Below, in pieces: positions 1 to 12,600 of a DNA stretch of 64,000 nucleotides; the first letter of the stretch is position 1, and each line of letters starts with the position of its first letter. This DNA comes from VRUE01 sp963727465 (GTDB lineage Bacteria > Actinomycetota > Thermoleophilia > Solirubrobacterales > 70-9), in assembly GCA_963727465.1 (NCBI GenBank), contig CAVSGL010000003.1:186001-250000 (forward strand), written 5' to 3'. The notes beneath the pieces were generated by a model. The model ran no database searches, had not been told where the DNA came from, and saw only the letters and a program-made list of their open reading frames with translations. Both the position numbers and the translations under genes were made by a program.

Positions 1-644
1 AACCCCTGCACCGGCGGCTGGGGCTTCGGCGGCACGCCCACCACCCTGACCGCTAAGTTCGAAGAAGCCTCGGCTCCCGAACTGACGATCGAAGCGGCGC
101 CCGGCTCCACCGGCGAAGGCACGGTCACCGGCACCGGCGCCGAACAGCCCGATCAACTGCCACATCGTCGGCGAAACCGCCACCGGCGAATGCACCAGCG
201 ACGTCGAACCCTTCGAAGAACTCTCCTTCGAAGCGACCGGCGAAGGGGCCAGCTTCCTCGAATGGAGCGCCGACGGAGAACTCGCGTCCAGCGTGCTGCA
301 ACGAAACCCCGACCACCAACCCCTGCACAGGCGGCTGGGGCTTCGGCGGCACGCCCACCACCCTGACCGCTCAGTTCGAAGAACCGACGGCGTCCCGAAC
401 TGACGATCGAAGCCGCGCCGGGCTCCACGGCGAAGGCACGGTCACCGGCACCGGCGCCACCGAAGCACCGCTCAACTGCCACATCGAAGGCGAAACCGCC
501 ACGCGGCGAATGCACCAGCGACGTCGCAGGCCTTCGAAGAACTCGAAATTCGAAGCGACCGGCGAAGAAGGGGCTGACTTCCTCGAATGGACGTCGAAGG
601 CGAAGCGGTCGAATTCAGTGTCTGCAACGAAACCCCGACCGCCA
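1..644 (+). repeat. Tandem ~320-bp coding repeat
   Basis: Two near-identical units begin with AACCCCTGC at 1 and 318, and the start of a third is at 644. Each encodes about 107 residues that include GGWGFG, INCHI/LNCHI and a GEC..DVE segment. The spacings of 317 and 326 nt are not multiples of three, and the reading frame jumps several times inside each unit, so small indels are present in both copies. The repeats form the N-terminal part of the secreted protein that continues to 5020 and begin upstream of this window. Confidence 0.8.
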
Positions 645-3600
645 ACCCCTGCGAAATCGGCGGCTGGGGCTTCGGAGACGCCACCGTCGTGAAGGCCAAG
701 TTCGCAGCAGCACCTCCGCCGACGGTGACCGCCGTCAACCCCAATGCGGGCCCGCAGTCGGGCGGCACCGAAGCGACGATCACCGGCACGGACTTCACCG
801 CCGCCACCGACGTCGAATTCGGCTCGACTCCGGCCGCCTCGTTCTCGGTCGAAGGGCCGACCGAAATCAAGGCGACGACCTCGGCCCATGCCGCTGGCAC
901 GGTCGACATCACCGTCACCACCCCCTCGGGCACCTCGCCGGCGAACCCTCCCGCCGATCAGTTCGAGTTCCTCTCCTTCGCCGAAACCGAAGCGGCGACC
1001 GACCTGCACCACACCGACGTGGTCCTGCACGGTCACCTCGACCCCTTCGGGGACCCCGAAATCACCAACTGCCAGTTCGACTGGGGCACCGACACCTCTT
1101 ATACGGGCGGCTCGGTTCCCTGCGATCAGGGCAGCTCCTTCACCGAACCGGCCGATGTCAGTGCTCTGCTCAACAACCTCGTCCCGGGCGCGACCTACCA
1201 CTACCGCCTCGTGGTCTCGACCAGCGCCCACGGCGAATCTTTCGGCGACGACCAGACGGTGACGCCGCCGCCGTTCGCTGCCCATGCGCCGGAAGAACTC
1301 ACCAGCTTCGGGCCCGACGGGACCGAAGGAAGCAGCTTCGGTAGCGCAGCGCCAAGAGCGCTAGCCTTCGGTACGGCCAACGATCGCCTCTACGTCAACG
1401 ACAACAGCGTCCCCGGACTCTATGGCTTCGACGCCTCAAGCCCGCCGACCTTCACGCCTGTTGGCGCATTCAATCCCCTCCCAGCCGCGTACGGCGGCAG
1501 CCAGCCTCGACTCGCGGTCGACAACAGTGGGCTCGGCTCGGACGGCAACGTCTACTACTCCAGCCGCCCGGTCGGTGGGGGTACCGGCCTCGTCTACGGC
1601 TTCGACTCAAGCGGCGCGCCGCTCGGTGGCAACTTCCCGATCGACACCGCCACCAACCCCGGTGGCACCGTTGGCTCCCCCCACTTTCCGTTGGGCCTCG
1701 CCGTCGACTCCGCTGGCGGCCTCTGGGTCTCCGACTTTTCGACCAAGTACATCCTCCACTACAGCTCCGCGGGCGTCTTCCAGGATTCGATCGACATCTC
1801 CTCGCTGACCCCCGGAGGCTACGCCGCCTCAATCGCCTTCGACTCCGCCGATGACCTCTACGCGGCCATAGGCAGTGAAGCCGTCTGGAAGCTCACCGCC
1901 GCGTCGGGCTACTCGCCCGCTTCGGCGACCCAGCTGGCGACCGGTCTCAATCCCATTCCCCAGCTCGCCGTCGACCTCTCCAGTGGCGACTTCTTTGTCA
2001 TCCGGAACGGAGAAGCCTTTCCGATCGAGGCATTTTCTTCCTCCGGCAGCCACCTCTATGACTTCGGCGGAGATATCGCCGGCTCCAACTTCGCGGGCAT
2101 CGCCGTCGACCCCACAACCCACTACATCTACGTCGCCGACAGAGAAAACCGCAAAGTCCATGTCTTCACCCCCGGCCTCGTCCAGCGCGCGCCCACTGTC
2201 ACCCAGGGCGGAGCTAGCGCTATCACCGGCACCGCGGCGACTCTCAACGCAAAAGTCGACCCCGAGGGCATCGAAGTCACCGACTGCCACTTCGAGCTGG
2301 TACCCAGCTCCCAGTTCGAAGAAGACGGCTTTGAAAGCGTCGATCCCGAGGAGGAACACCCCTGCGAACCTGACCCGGGCTCGGGCTCGGGCGATGTCGC
2401 CGTGCATGCCGACATCAGCGGCCTGGGCGGCGGCAGCGTCTACCACTTCCGCATCGTCGCCGAAAGCGCCGAAGGCTTCGCCGCCCAGGGCCCGAACCAG
2501 ACCCTCACCACCCACGGCCCGCAGGTCAGGGAAGAGGCGGTGGAAGCGGTGGGGACCTCCGATGCGACGGTGAGCGCCAAGATCAGCCCCGCCGGGGAAG
2601 CGGGCGCCTACCGGGTCGAGTACGGCACGACCTCCGTCTACGGGCAGAGCACCGCGACACTCGCGTTCGGCTTCGACGGCGACGAAAGCCCGCACACCGT
2701 CAGCGCCCACATCACCGGTCTCGACTCGGCCACGGTCTACCACTTCCGCTTCATCGCGACCAACCCCGGCGGAACCGGCGAAGGCGCCGACGCGACGTTT
2801 GCCACCTACGGCGAGGCGTCGAGCTTCGGCCCCTGCGCCAACGACTCCTACCGCAGCGGCTTCGGCGCCCACCTGCCCGACTGCCGCGCCTACGAGCAGG
2901 CGACGCCGATCGACAAGCACGGGGCGAACGTCCAGGGCGACTACTCGAACATCCAGGCCTCCAGCAAGGGCGACCACGTCGACTTCCTGCTGCTCGGCGG
3001 CCTGGCGAGCAGCGGCGGCAGCTCGGTGATCGCGCCCTACCTTGCCTCGCGGGGGCCCGGCGGCTGGAGCAGCGACGGCCTGCTGCCGCCGACCAGCTCC
3101 GGCAAGCTGGCAAATGTCTTCGGCTGGAGCGCGGACATGTCGGCCTCCCTCAGCCGGGCGCCCGCGGCCGGAGAAAGCGATGAAGCGCTCTACCTGCGCG
3201 ACTCTCTCACCGGCGCCTTCGTGCAGAGCGGCCCCGCTTTCCCTTCGCTCGGCGAAATCGCTCTCGCCGGCTTCGCTGACTCTTCCCAACAGCTGATCTT
3301 CGAGAGCGAAGGGCCGGCGCTCACCCCCGACGCCGTGGCGGGCAAGGACAACCTCTATGGCCTCGACCACGGCGCGCTCAGCCTGCTCGCCCGCGTCCCC
3401 GCCGGCTCGGCGACCAGCTGCGACGACGAAGCGGGGCCGAGCTGCGAACCGGCCCCGGAAGGCTCCTTCGCCGGTCCCTATTACTGGAAGTCCGGCACTC
3501 CCGACGACACAGGCGGCGCCCGGGCCGGCCTCTACACCCAGAACACGCTCTCGCGCGACGGCTCGAAGGCCTTCTTCACCGCCGCGGGCAGCGGCCGCCT

Positions 3601-5020
3601 GTATATGCGCGAACGCGGCGCGAAGACGACCTGGGTCTCGGCTTCCCAGCGCGGCGCGCCGGATCCCAACGGGGAGAAGCCGGTCGCCTTCATGGCCGCC
3701 ACGCCGGACGGCTCGACCGTCTTTTTCGCCAGTTGCGAGAAGCTAACCGACGACTCGACCGCTGTATCCACCGCGGCGAGCGAATGCAACGGCGAAAGCT
3801 CCGGCCACGACGCCCAGGGATCGGACCTCTACTCCTATGAGACCGCCACGGGCGACCTCACCGACCTCACCGTCGACCACGAAGCCGGCGATGAACGGGG
3901 GGCCGGGGTGCAGGGCGTCGTCGGCGCTTCCGAGGACGGCTCCCGCGTCTACTTCGTCGCCGACGGGGTGCTCGCCCCGGGCGCGACGCCCGGTGACTGC
4001 ACGATCCGGGGCATCCCGAGGGGCGGCTGCAACCTCTACCTCGCCCAGGGCGGAACGACGACGTTCATCGCTAGACTGCAGGCGGAGAGCGATCACTTGG
4101 ACTGGGCGCCCCGGCCCGACGCCCTCGGGGAACCGAACAGCGGCCGCGTCTCGGCCGACGGCTCAGCTGTCCTGTTCAGCCGCGCGACTGAGCTCTACCG
4201 CTACAGCGCCACGGCTGGGAGGCTCGACTGCGTCTCCTGCGCCCCGGCCGGCCTGCCGTCGAGCGCGGCTTACGTGGCAAGCGGCGACCACGGCAGCGGA
4301 GCCAACGTTGTGCTCAGCCCCAAGATCCTCACCCGCAACCTCTCCGCCGACGGTGACAGGGCCTTCTTCGAGACCAGCGGCGCGCTGCTGAACAGCGACA
4401 CCAACGGGGTCAGCGACGTCTATGAGTGGGAGGCGAAGGGCTCGGGCTCCTGCGAGTCGGAGGCGCAGGGCGGCGGATGCCTCTACCTGATCTCGAGCGG
4501 TCGCAGCTCCAGGCCCTCCTACTTCGCCGATGCCTCCGCCGACGGCGACCACGTCTTCTTTTTTACCCCCCAGGCCCTGGTGCCAAGCGATGAAGACGAG
4601 CTGATCGACATCTACGACGCCGCCGTCGACGGCGGCGTCGCCTCCCAGCACGCGCTGAGCCCGCCAACCTGCTCGGGCACCTCCTGCCAGGCAAATCCCG
4701 CCCCGCCGCCGGCGCCCAGCACCGCCTCGTCCTCCTTCAGGGGACCGGGCAACCTGAGCGCGGCGCGGCCGGGAGCGAACCGCTGCCAGGCGGCCTCGCG
4801 CCAGGCGCGCAAGCTCAGCCGGCGCGCCAGGGTCCTGCGCCGGCGGGCAAGCAGAACACAAAACAGCGCCTGGGCGAAGCGGCTGCGCAGCAAGGCCCAC
4901 CGCCTCGCCAAGGGCGCACACCGGCGCAGCAGCCGTGCCAAGCGCTGCCGCAAGCGATTGCGCGGCGCCGGCTCCGGCAGCCAGGGGAGAGCAAACGACA
5001 ACCGCGGAGGTTCCAAGTGA
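1..5020 (+). CDS. Large secreted repeat/TIG/NHL/PD40 protein (5' partial, frame breaks before 590)
   Basis: This is a surface or secreted protein of unknown specific role; its N-terminus lies outside the window. The uninterrupted frame runs from about 587. The ATG there is not a credible start, because aligning the repeats shows it falls inside a Glu-Trp codon pair of the true frame. Counting residues from 587, a TIG/IPT immunoglobulin-like domain spans about 45-125 (PPPTVTAVNPNAG), an FN3-like domain about 125-225, an NHL-type beta-propeller about 230-535, two more FN3-like domains reach about 735 (YHFR motifs), and a PD40/TolB-like propeller with SADGS/SEDGS blades reaches about 1390. A basic Ala/Arg/Lys tail ends the protein. 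It is translationally coupled to the next gene, which starts at the overlapping GTGA. The domain calls are by motif only. Confidence 0.75.
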
Positions 5021-8000
5021 TTTCGGCAAAGCGCGTACTTCTCGGCCTCGCCTTGGCGGCACTGCCTCTGGCGAGCGTGCCGGCCACCTCTGCGGCTGCT
5101 ACCGCCGCCCCCGCCTGGGATATCAGCGTGGCGGCGGTCGCCCCGACCAACTTCGCCCCCGGCGTGAGCACCGGGGAATACCTTCTGGTTGCGACCAACG
5201 TCGGCTCCAAGCCCACCGACGGCAGCGCGGTGACGATCACCGACCATCTGCCCGCCGGCCTGACGGTCAACCCGAGCCCATCGGGCGTCCCCCACCCGTT
5301 CAACGGCTTTGACCCGGGGGAAAATGGATTCCCCTGCGAAGCCGGTCCGCCGGCCACCTGCACGGTGAACCAGGTGCTGCAACCGGGCGACGCGCTGCGC
5401 GTCTGGGTCCCGGTCGACGTCGACTCCGGCGCCCCGCCGAGCGTCCTCAACCAGGTCTCCGTCGCCGGCGGCGGCGCCGCCGCGGCCTCCGACAGCGTGC
5501 AGACGACGATCGGCTCCCAGCCGGCCCCCTTCGGCCTCAGCCGCTTCTCGGGCGCCCTGCTGGACTCCGGTGGCGGCGCAGAGACCCGCGCGGGCTCGCA
5601 CCCCTACCGCTTGGGGATCGGCGCCCAGTTCAACACGGTTCGCGCCAATGGCCGGAACGTGCCGGCCGAGAGTCCTCGGCTCATTGTCGGCGAGCTGCCG
5701 GCGGGCCTCGTGCTCAACCCCCGCGCCACGCCCGTGCGCTGCACCGAGGTGCAGTTGGAGGCGCTCAATAAAAATGCCGAAAACGAATGCCCCGACGCCG
5801 CCGCGATCGGGGTGGTCCGCCTCACCATCGCCCCTTTCTCGTACCTCGGGATGACGCGCGACGAACCGATCTACAACATGGTCCCGCCGGCCGGCAGCCC
5901 GGCTGAGTTCGCCTTCAACGCGACCGGCTTAGGCTTCTACATCCACCTGCTCGGCCACGTGCGCTCCGACGGCGACTACGGCCTTGGCGCAGATATCCGT
6001 GACACCCCCGGGTTCGGCTCGATCTCAGGCGCGACGCTGGAATTCTGGGGCGATCCGTCAGACCCGAGCCACGACCGCCAGCGCGGCAACTGCATCAGCA
6101 CTATCACCAACGTCCACAATGGCAAATCTTGCCCGGTGCCCCCGGCGCCCGCGCCGTTGATCACGATGCCGAGCGCCTGCCAGGGGCCGCTGGTGAGCAC
6201 GATCAGGGCCAACTCCTGGCAGCACCCGGGGGACTTCGTCACCGCGAGCGCTCAGACCGAAGACGCCTTCGGCAACCCGGTCGGTGTCGGCGAATGCGAC
6301 AAGCTCTCCTATGACCCCTCCGCCGAATCGATCCCCTCCACCGAACAGGCCGGGACCGGCACGGGTCTCGAATACAACGTCGACTTCCCCAACAACGGGC
6401 TCGACGACTACGGCGCGCTGAGCGAATCGGTCACCGAGAAGGCCGTCGTCACCCTGCCCGAGGGGGTCACGATCAATCCCTCGGTCGGCGAAGGCCTTGG
6501 CTACTGCACGCCGGGCCAGTACGACCGAGAGACGGCTTTCTCCGTTGAAGGCGAGGGCTGCCCGTCAGACTCCAAGGTCGGCGCGTTGCACTTGACCACG
6601 CCGTTGGTCGACGAAGCGGTCGACGGCTCGGTCTACCTCGCCCAACAGGACGACCCGACGACGCCCCAGCACGGGGCCGAGAACCCCTTCGACACCGACA
6701 TCGCCCTGTATCTGGTGATGAGGAACAAGCGATTGGGGATTCTCGTCAAGCAGGCGCTGAAAGTGGAACCCGACCGCGATACCGGCCAGCTGGTGGCGAC
6801 CCTGGAAGATATCCCGCAGCTGCCCTTCAGTCGCTTCAGCTTCCGCTTCCGCGAAGGGGCAAGGGCGGCGCTGATCACGCCCTCGACCTGCGGCACCTAC
6901 ACCACGGTCGCGAAGTTCTATCCATCTTCGGATCCGACCAACCCCAAGGTCGTGACCTCGGACTTCAAGGTCAGCTCGGGCGTCAACGGCGGCCCCTGCC
7001 CCTCGGGGGGCGTGCCGCCGTTCAACCCCGAATTCCAGGCGGGCTCGGTCAACAACAACGCCAAGTCCTACTCGCCCTTCGACATGCGCCTGATCCGCCA
7101 CGACGGCGAGCAGGACATGACCAAGTTCTCGACCGTACTGCCTCCCGGCGTGCTCGGCAGGCTGGCCGGCGTGGGCAAATGCTCCGACGCAGACATCGCC
7201 GCCGCAAGCGCCAAGACCGGCCGCCAGGAGAAGGCAAGCCCGAGCTGTCCGGCAAACTCGCAGATCGGCCAGACGATCGCCGGAGCGGGGGTGGGCGACT
7301 CGCTCACCTACGTCAAGGGCAGCCTCTACCTGGCCGGCCCCTATAAAGGCGACCCCCTTTCGGTAGTCGCGATCACCCCGGCCCTCGCCGGCCCCTTCGA
7401 CGCAGGCACCGTGGTCGTCAGGGAGGCCTTGACGCTCAACCCGGTGACCGCCGAAGTCGAAGTCGACGGCGCCAACTCGGACCCGATCCCCCACATCCTC
7501 AAAGGGATCGTGCTCAAGGTCAGGGACCTGCGGGTCGACGTCGACCGCCCCGACTTCATCCTCAACCCGACGAGTTGCGAGGAATCGAGCGCCAGGGCGA
7601 CCCTGTTCGGCTCGGGCCAAAACGTCTTCAGCTCCCTCGACGACGTCCCGATGCACCTCTCGACCCGCTACCAGGCGGCGAGCTGCGCCTCGCTTCCCTT
7701 CAAGCCCCAGCTGAAGATCCTGCTGCGGGGCGGCACGCGAAGGGGCGCCCACCCGGCGCTGCGGGCAGTCGTCAAGGCGCGCCCCCACGACGCCAACATC
7801 GGCGGCGCCGTGGTCACCCTGCCCAGGTCGGCCTTCCTCGACCAGGCCCACATCCGCACGATCTGCACCCGGGTGCAGTACGCGGCCAAGGGCGGCTCGG
7901 GAGGCGGCTGTCCGAAGGCGGCGCAATACGGCTATGCCAAGGCCTGGACGCCTCTGTTGGACGAACCGGTCCAGGGTCCGGTCTACCTGCGCTCCTCAAA

Positions 8001-8328
8001 CCACAAGCTGCCCGACCTCGTCGCCGCCCTGCACGGGATCGTCGACGTCGACATCGTCGGCCGCATCGACTCCTTCAAGGGCGGCATCCGCAGCTCCTTC
8101 GAAACCGTCCCCGACGCGCCGGTCTCGCGCTTCCTCCTGCGTATGCAGGGCGGCAAGAAGGGCCTGGTCGTGAACAGCCGCAACCTCTGCTTCAAGCCGA
8201 AGCGAAACCGGGCAATCGCGCGCTTCACCGGCCAGAACGGGGCGCCGCGCAACTTCAAGCCGCCGGTGCGGGCCCAGTGCCACAAGCGCAAGGCGAAGAA
8301 GCACAAGCGCCACCGCAGGGCCCGTTAG
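5017..8328 (+). CDS. Large secreted DUF11-like cell-surface protein
   Basis: This 1103-residue exported protein has an N-terminal signal peptide: Lys/Arg, then VLLGLALAALPLAS, with likely cleavage after the Ala-rich stretch near residue 28. Residues about 33-150 resemble a DUF11/conserved-repeat domain (AVTITDHLPAGLTVNPSPSG). Later parts repeat motifs of the type LP.GV..NPSVG and CP..S.VG, with paired cysteines typical of secreted Thermoleophilia proteins. The C-terminus is a Lys/Arg/His cluster that could bind wall polymers. The GTG start overlaps the preceding stop (GTGA) and has CGGAGG seven bases upstream, so the two secreted proteins form one operon. The function is not known. Confidence 0.75.
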   Translation: MISAKRVLLGLALAALPLASVPATSAAATAAPAWDISVAAVAPTNFAPGVSTGEYLLVATNVGSKPTDGSAVTITDHLPAGLTVNPSPSGVPHPFNGFDPGENGFPCEAGPPATCTVNQVLQPGDALRVWVPVDVDSGAPPSVLNQVSVAGGGAAAASDSVQTTIGSQPAPFGLSRFSGALLDSGGGAETRAGSHPYRLGIGAQFNTVRANGRNVPAESPRLIVGELPAGLVLNPRATPVRCTEVQLEALNKNAENECPDAAAIGVVRLTIAPFSYLGMTRDEPIYNMVPPAGSPAEFAFNATGLGFYIHLLGHVRSDGDYGLGADIRDTPGFGSISGATLEFWGDPSDPSHDRQRGNCISTITNVHNGKSCPVPPAPAPLITMPSACQGPLVSTIRANSWQHPGDFVTASAQTEDAFGNPVGVGECDKLSYDPSAESIPSTEQAGTGTGLEYNVDFPNNGLDDYGALSESVTEKAVVTLPEGVTINPSVGEGLGYCTPGQYDRETAFSVEGEGCPSDSKVGALHLTTPLVDEAVDGSVYLAQQDDPTTPQHGAENPFDTDIALYLVMRNKRLGILVKQALKVEPDRDTGQLVATLEDIPQLPFSRFSFRFREGARAALITPSTCGTYTTVAKFYPSSDPTNPKVVTSDFKVSSGVNGGPCPSGGVPPFNPEFQAGSVNNNAKSYSPFDMRLIRHDGEQDMTKFSTVLPPGVLGRLAGVGKCSDADIAAASAKTGRQEKASPSCPANSQIGQTIAGAGVGDSLTYVKGSLYLAGPYKGDPLSVVAITPALAGPFDAGTVVVREALTLNPVTAEVEVDGANSDPIPHILKGIVLKVRDLRVDVDRPDFILNPTSCEESSARATLFGSGQNVFSSLDDVPMHLSTRYQAASCASLPFKPQLKILLRGGTRRGAHPALRAVVKARPHDANIGGAVVTLPRSAFLDQAHIRTICTRVQYAAKGGSGGGCPKAAQYGYAKAWTPLLDEPVQGPVYLRSSNHKLPDLVAALHGIVDVDIVGRIDSFKGGIRSSFETVPDAPVSRFLLRMQGGKKGLVVNSRNLCFKPKRNRAIARFTGQNGAPRNFKPPVRAQCHKRKAKKHKRHRRAR

Positions 8329-8356
8329 GAGCGGGGCGCAAAGCAGGGCGGCGCCG

Positions 8357-9586
8357 GTGGGGCGGACGAGCCGCGGCCGAGGCGACGCCGCCGGGCTGGC
8401 CGCCCGGCTGCGCTCGCGCCGAGGCGAGATCGAGCAGGCGACGCTCGACCGCGTCAGGTCGGTCTCCGAGCTTCCCGCCGCCGGCGATCCCGAGTACGCG
8501 GAGGGCCTGCGGCGGGCGGTGGCGGCCGCGATCGGCTTCGGCCTCGAGCTGATCGAGGGCGGCGAGGCTCGCGAGCCGCCGATCCCGATCGAGCTGCTCG
8601 GCCAGGCCCGCCTCGCGGCCCGCAACCGGATCCCGCTCGACACCGTCCTGCGCCGCTACTTCGCCGGCTACAGCCTGCTCGGCTTCTTCACGATCGAGGA
8701 GGCGAGCCGCGAAGGCCTGATGGACGGCGCCGAGCTGCAGCGCCTCACCGCCCGCCAGGCCGGCCACTTCGACCGCCTGCTGGCCCAGGTCGCCGCCGAG
8801 CACGGCCGCGAGCCGGCCGAGGATCGCGCCGGGACCTCCGAGCGCCGCCACCTGGAGGCGGTCAGGCGCCTGCTCGGCGGCGAGCCGGTCGAGCCCTCCC
8901 GGCTGGGCTATGACCTCGACGCCCACCACCTCGGCCTGCTCGCCCGCGGCCCCGACCCGGCGACGCCCCTGCGCGAGCTCGCCCGCTCCCTCGACCGCGC
9001 GCTGCTGGTCGTGTGCCCCGACCGCGACACCGCCTGGGCCTGGCTCGGCGGCCGCGAGGCGCTCGAGCCCGAGCAGGTCTTGGGCGCCTACGCCGCGCAA
9101 CGCGGCGACACCGCCCCCGAGGACCCGGCGCTGGCCCTCGGCGAGCCCGCCGTGGGCCTTGCCGGCTGGCGCCTCACCCACCGCCAGGCCGCGGCGGCCC
9201 TGGCGGTGGCGGAGCGCGGCCCCGACACTGCTGTTCGCTACGCCGATGTCGCCCTGCTCGCCTCGGTCCTCCAGGACGAGCTGCTGGCCACCTCGCTGCG
9301 CCAGCTCTACCTGCGGCCGCTGGAAGGCGAGCGCGACGGCGGCGCGGCCCTGTGCGAAACCCTGCGCGCCTACTTCGCCGCCGAGCGCAACGTCTCCTCG
9401 GCGGCCGCCGCGCTCGGCCTGACGCGCAAGTCCATCGCCGGCCGCCTGCGAACGGCGGAGCGCCGCCTCGGCCGCCCGGTCAATCTCTGTGCGGCAGAGC
9501 TGGACCTGGCCCTGCGGATGGAGCGGGTACAGGCTCTGCCTGAGTCAAAAGCGGGTAGATCCGCTGGGTCCGACTACCCACATTGA
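8357..9586 (+). CDS. PucR/CdaR-family transcriptional regulator
   Basis: A 409-residue cytoplasmic regulator. The N-terminal ~150 residues are helical, with a segment (ARNRIPLDTVLRRYFAGY) seen in many actinobacterial PucR-type proteins. The middle is a degenerate GGDEF-like region. The C-terminal ~60 residues carry the PucR helix-turn-helix (LRAYFAAERNVSSAAAALGL, then R.TIAGRLRTAE-like helices). It begins 28 nt after the secreted-protein operon on the same strand. The GTG start is the first in-frame candidate. The effector and targets cannot be told; adjacency suggests control of neighbouring surface genes, which is inference. Confidence 0.8.
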   Translation: MGRTSRGRGDAAGLAARLRSRRGEIEQATLDRVRSVSELPAAGDPEYAEGLRRAVAAAIGFGLELIEGGEAREPPIPIELLGQARLAARNRIPLDTVLRRYFAGYSLLGFFTIEEASREGLMDGAELQRLTARQAGHFDRLLAQVAAEHGREPAEDRAGTSERRHLEAVRRLLGGEPVEPSRLGYDLDAHHLGLLARGPDPATPLRELARSLDRALLVVCPDRDTAWAWLGGREALEPEQVLGAYAAQRGDTAPEDPALALGEPAVGLAGWRLTHRQAAAALAVAERGPDTAVRYADVALLASVLQDELLATSLRQLYLRPLEGERDGGAALCETLRAYFAAERNVSSAAAALGLTRKSIAGRLRTAERRLGRPVNLCAAELDLALRMERVQALPESKAGRSAGSDYPH

Positions 9587-9673
9587 CTACCCCCGATTTG
9601 CTCCCGGACTGCGAATTTCAATCCCAGTCCAGCCAAGGCGACGGTCGGGAGCCGTCGCTGTGAGGAGGAGCAG

Positions 9674-12600
9674 ATGTCGCAGGGTGGGTCTCGTTTGGCT
9701 TTTCGGCACGCGGCAATGGGCGCGCTGGGGGCGACCCTCATGGCGCTGTTCGCCTTCATCCTCTTGCTTTCGGCGCCGGCGGCCTCGGCGGCGGATGTCG
9801 ACTCCATCTTCGAAGCGCCGCTCGAAGAAGAACCCGCCTCAGAAGGAGAGCTCCCCTATACGTCCCTTGGCGCCTCTCCAGACTCCGACGAGGGCCGCTA
9901 CATCGTCGTCCTCGAGGACTCGGTCGACCATCCGGCGAGGGTCGCCCACGCGCAAGCCCGGCGGCGCGACGGGGAAGTAAATCTCGTCTACCACCGGGTG
10001 CTCAGGGGCTATGCGGCGATCCTGCCCAAGGACGAAGTCGCGGCGCTGCGGCGCGAGCCGAACGTCAAGTACGTGACGGCCGACCGCAAGGTCGAAATCG
10101 CCTCCCAGGAAACGCCGACCGGGATCGAGCGGATCGGCGCGAGCGCCAACGAAGGCCTGCGGATCGACGAAGCCAACGACCTGCGCGTCAACGCCGACGT
10201 CGCCGTGATCGACACCGGGATCGACTTCGAACACCCCGACCTCAACGTCGTCGCGCGCACCGACTGCGTGCCCGCGAGCGAAGATCCGGAAACCCAGGAA
10301 TGCACCGATGACGCTGGGTTCGACGCGAACGGCCATGGCACCCACGTCGCCGGCACGATCGGGGCGCTCGACAACGGCGAAGGCGTCGTCGGCGTCGCCC
10401 CGGGCGCGCGCCTTTGGGCGGTCAAAGTCCTCAACGCCAACGGCATAGGATGGGACTCCTGGATCATCTCCGCGGTCGAATGGGTCACCGCCCATGCCGC
10501 CCAGATCGAGGCGGCGAACATGAGCCTCGGTCGGAAAGGGTCCAACCAGGCCGTGGCCGAAGCGATCGAAGCCTCGGCCGAAGCCGGCGTCGTCTACGCG
10601 ATCGCCGCCGGCAACAGCACCGCGGACACGAGCGGCTACAGCCCCGCCGGCAATCCCGACGCGATCACCGTCTCGGCGCTCGCCGACTACGACGGCAAAG
10701 CGGGCGGCGAAGCGGAACCCCTGAAGTACAATACCTGCGACGAAGTGAGCGAGGAAAACTGGGGCCCCGACGACGCCCTCGCCGGTTTCAGCAACTTCGG
10801 CGAAAAGGTGAACGTCGCCGCCCCGGGGGTCTGCATCCGCTCGACCGTCCCCGGGGGGGGATACGGCTACAAGAGCGGCACTTCGATGGCCGCTCCCCAC
10901 GTAGCCGGCGCCGCCGCGCTCCTGGCGAGCGCGGAAAACCCCGAAGACCTCGAAGACGTCGAAGCGATCCGCGCGACGATCGAAGAAGAGGGCAGCCAGG
11001 CCTGGGAAGACACCTCAGAAGACGGGACGCAGGAGCCGCTGCTCGACGTAAGTGACGAAGCGGCCTTCGACCCCGCCGACCAGGTGGCGGTCACTGTGGC
11101 TCCCGAGGTTCTCTCGACGACGGAAGCCTCGCTGCGGGGCGAAGTCAACCCGGGCGGCCTGGAAACCGAATACTTCTTCGAATACGGGGACACGGCCGAA
11201 TACGGGAGCAAAGCCCCCGCCTCCGCGCAAAGCGCGGGCTCGGGTGGCGAATACTCGACCGTCGAAGCGGGGATAGAAGGCCTCGAAGGCCAGCACGTCT
11301 ACCACTACCGGGTCGTCGCCGTCAACTCCGCCGGCACCTTCTACGGGGCGGACCGCCTCTTCGGAACCACTCCACCAGACGTGACCTCCGAGGAAGCCTA
11401 CCAAGTGGATGCCAACTCCGCGCGCCTTCGTGCCGTGTTCAATCCCGAAGGCCTTCCCACGACCTATCGCTTCGAATATGGAACCACCGCATCCTATGGG
11501 AGCGCTAAGCCCGCACCGCAACCCGGGCAGGCGGGATCAGGCCTCACCGACTTCACGGCAAACGTGGGCATCGCCGGGCTCAATGGCGGAACGACCTACC
11601 ACTTCAGGATCGTGGCGACGAATGTGGCCGGCACGTCCAAAGGCGAAGACGAGACATTTACGACTCCGGCCGCCGCCTGGGCGCTGCAGTCTCCGCCTGT
11701 CCCCACGGTCGAAGAAAGCACCTCGACTATCGCTGCGTTCATGGGAGTGTCTTGCTGGTCTGGCGACGGTTGCATGGCGGTGGGTGGATACGATGGACCC
11801 TCCGGTGTTTTGTATACCGTCTCCGAATACCTCCTCGCGGAGCGCTGGGACGGAAGCCACTGGGAAGCCGTTCCGGCAGCGGAGCCCAAACCGGGCACGC
11901 AGGTCGGAAAGATCTTCAACGACGTCTCCTGCACCAGCTCGACTTCGTGCACCGCGGTCGGCTACTACAAGGAAGAAGAAGAAGGACAAGCGAAACGCTT
12001 TCCGCTGATCGAGCGCTGGAACGGGAGCGACTGGGCGGTGCAGGCCGCGCCGAGCCTGTCTGAAAGCGGTACGGGTATCCTTAAAGCGGTCTCATGCGTC
12101 TCATCGGACTGGTGTATGGCGATCGGAAACGCGGAAGCTCCGGTCGCCGCGCTATGGGACGGAGAAGCATGGTCTGAGCTCTCCGGCTTGGCGCAGTTGC
12201 CGATCACGGAGCTCCTGTCCGTTTCATGCATGTGGCCGACCAACTGCGTGCTGGGTGGTAAGGGGGGAAGCGTAGAGTGGGACGGGCTAGACTTCACCTA
12301 CCATGAAGTCGACCCTCCATCCGGCGGGTACTCGCTGAGACTGCGTGGCGTGTCATGTGTGAGCCCGGAATCGTGTGAGGCCGTCGGCGAATACTACACC
12401 GGCCCGTACACCATCGCGCCGCTCCTTGCGAGCTGGGACGGGAGCGAATGGACTCTCCAGGCTCTGCCAGAAGGCGACGTGGGCCTCCCGCGCGCGGTGT
12501 CCTGCTCCAGCGTGGATTTCTGCATAGCGGTCTCCAGCGGATACAAGTACGGCGCGTATGTTCCAAGGGTTCTTCGGTGGAACGGCGAAGAATGGGCGCT

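Noticed and set aside
587..589. ATG at 587 as the true start of the first secreted protein
   Set aside because: Repeat alignment shows this ATG lies within an out-of-frame Glu-Trp codon pair; the gene begins upstream of the window.
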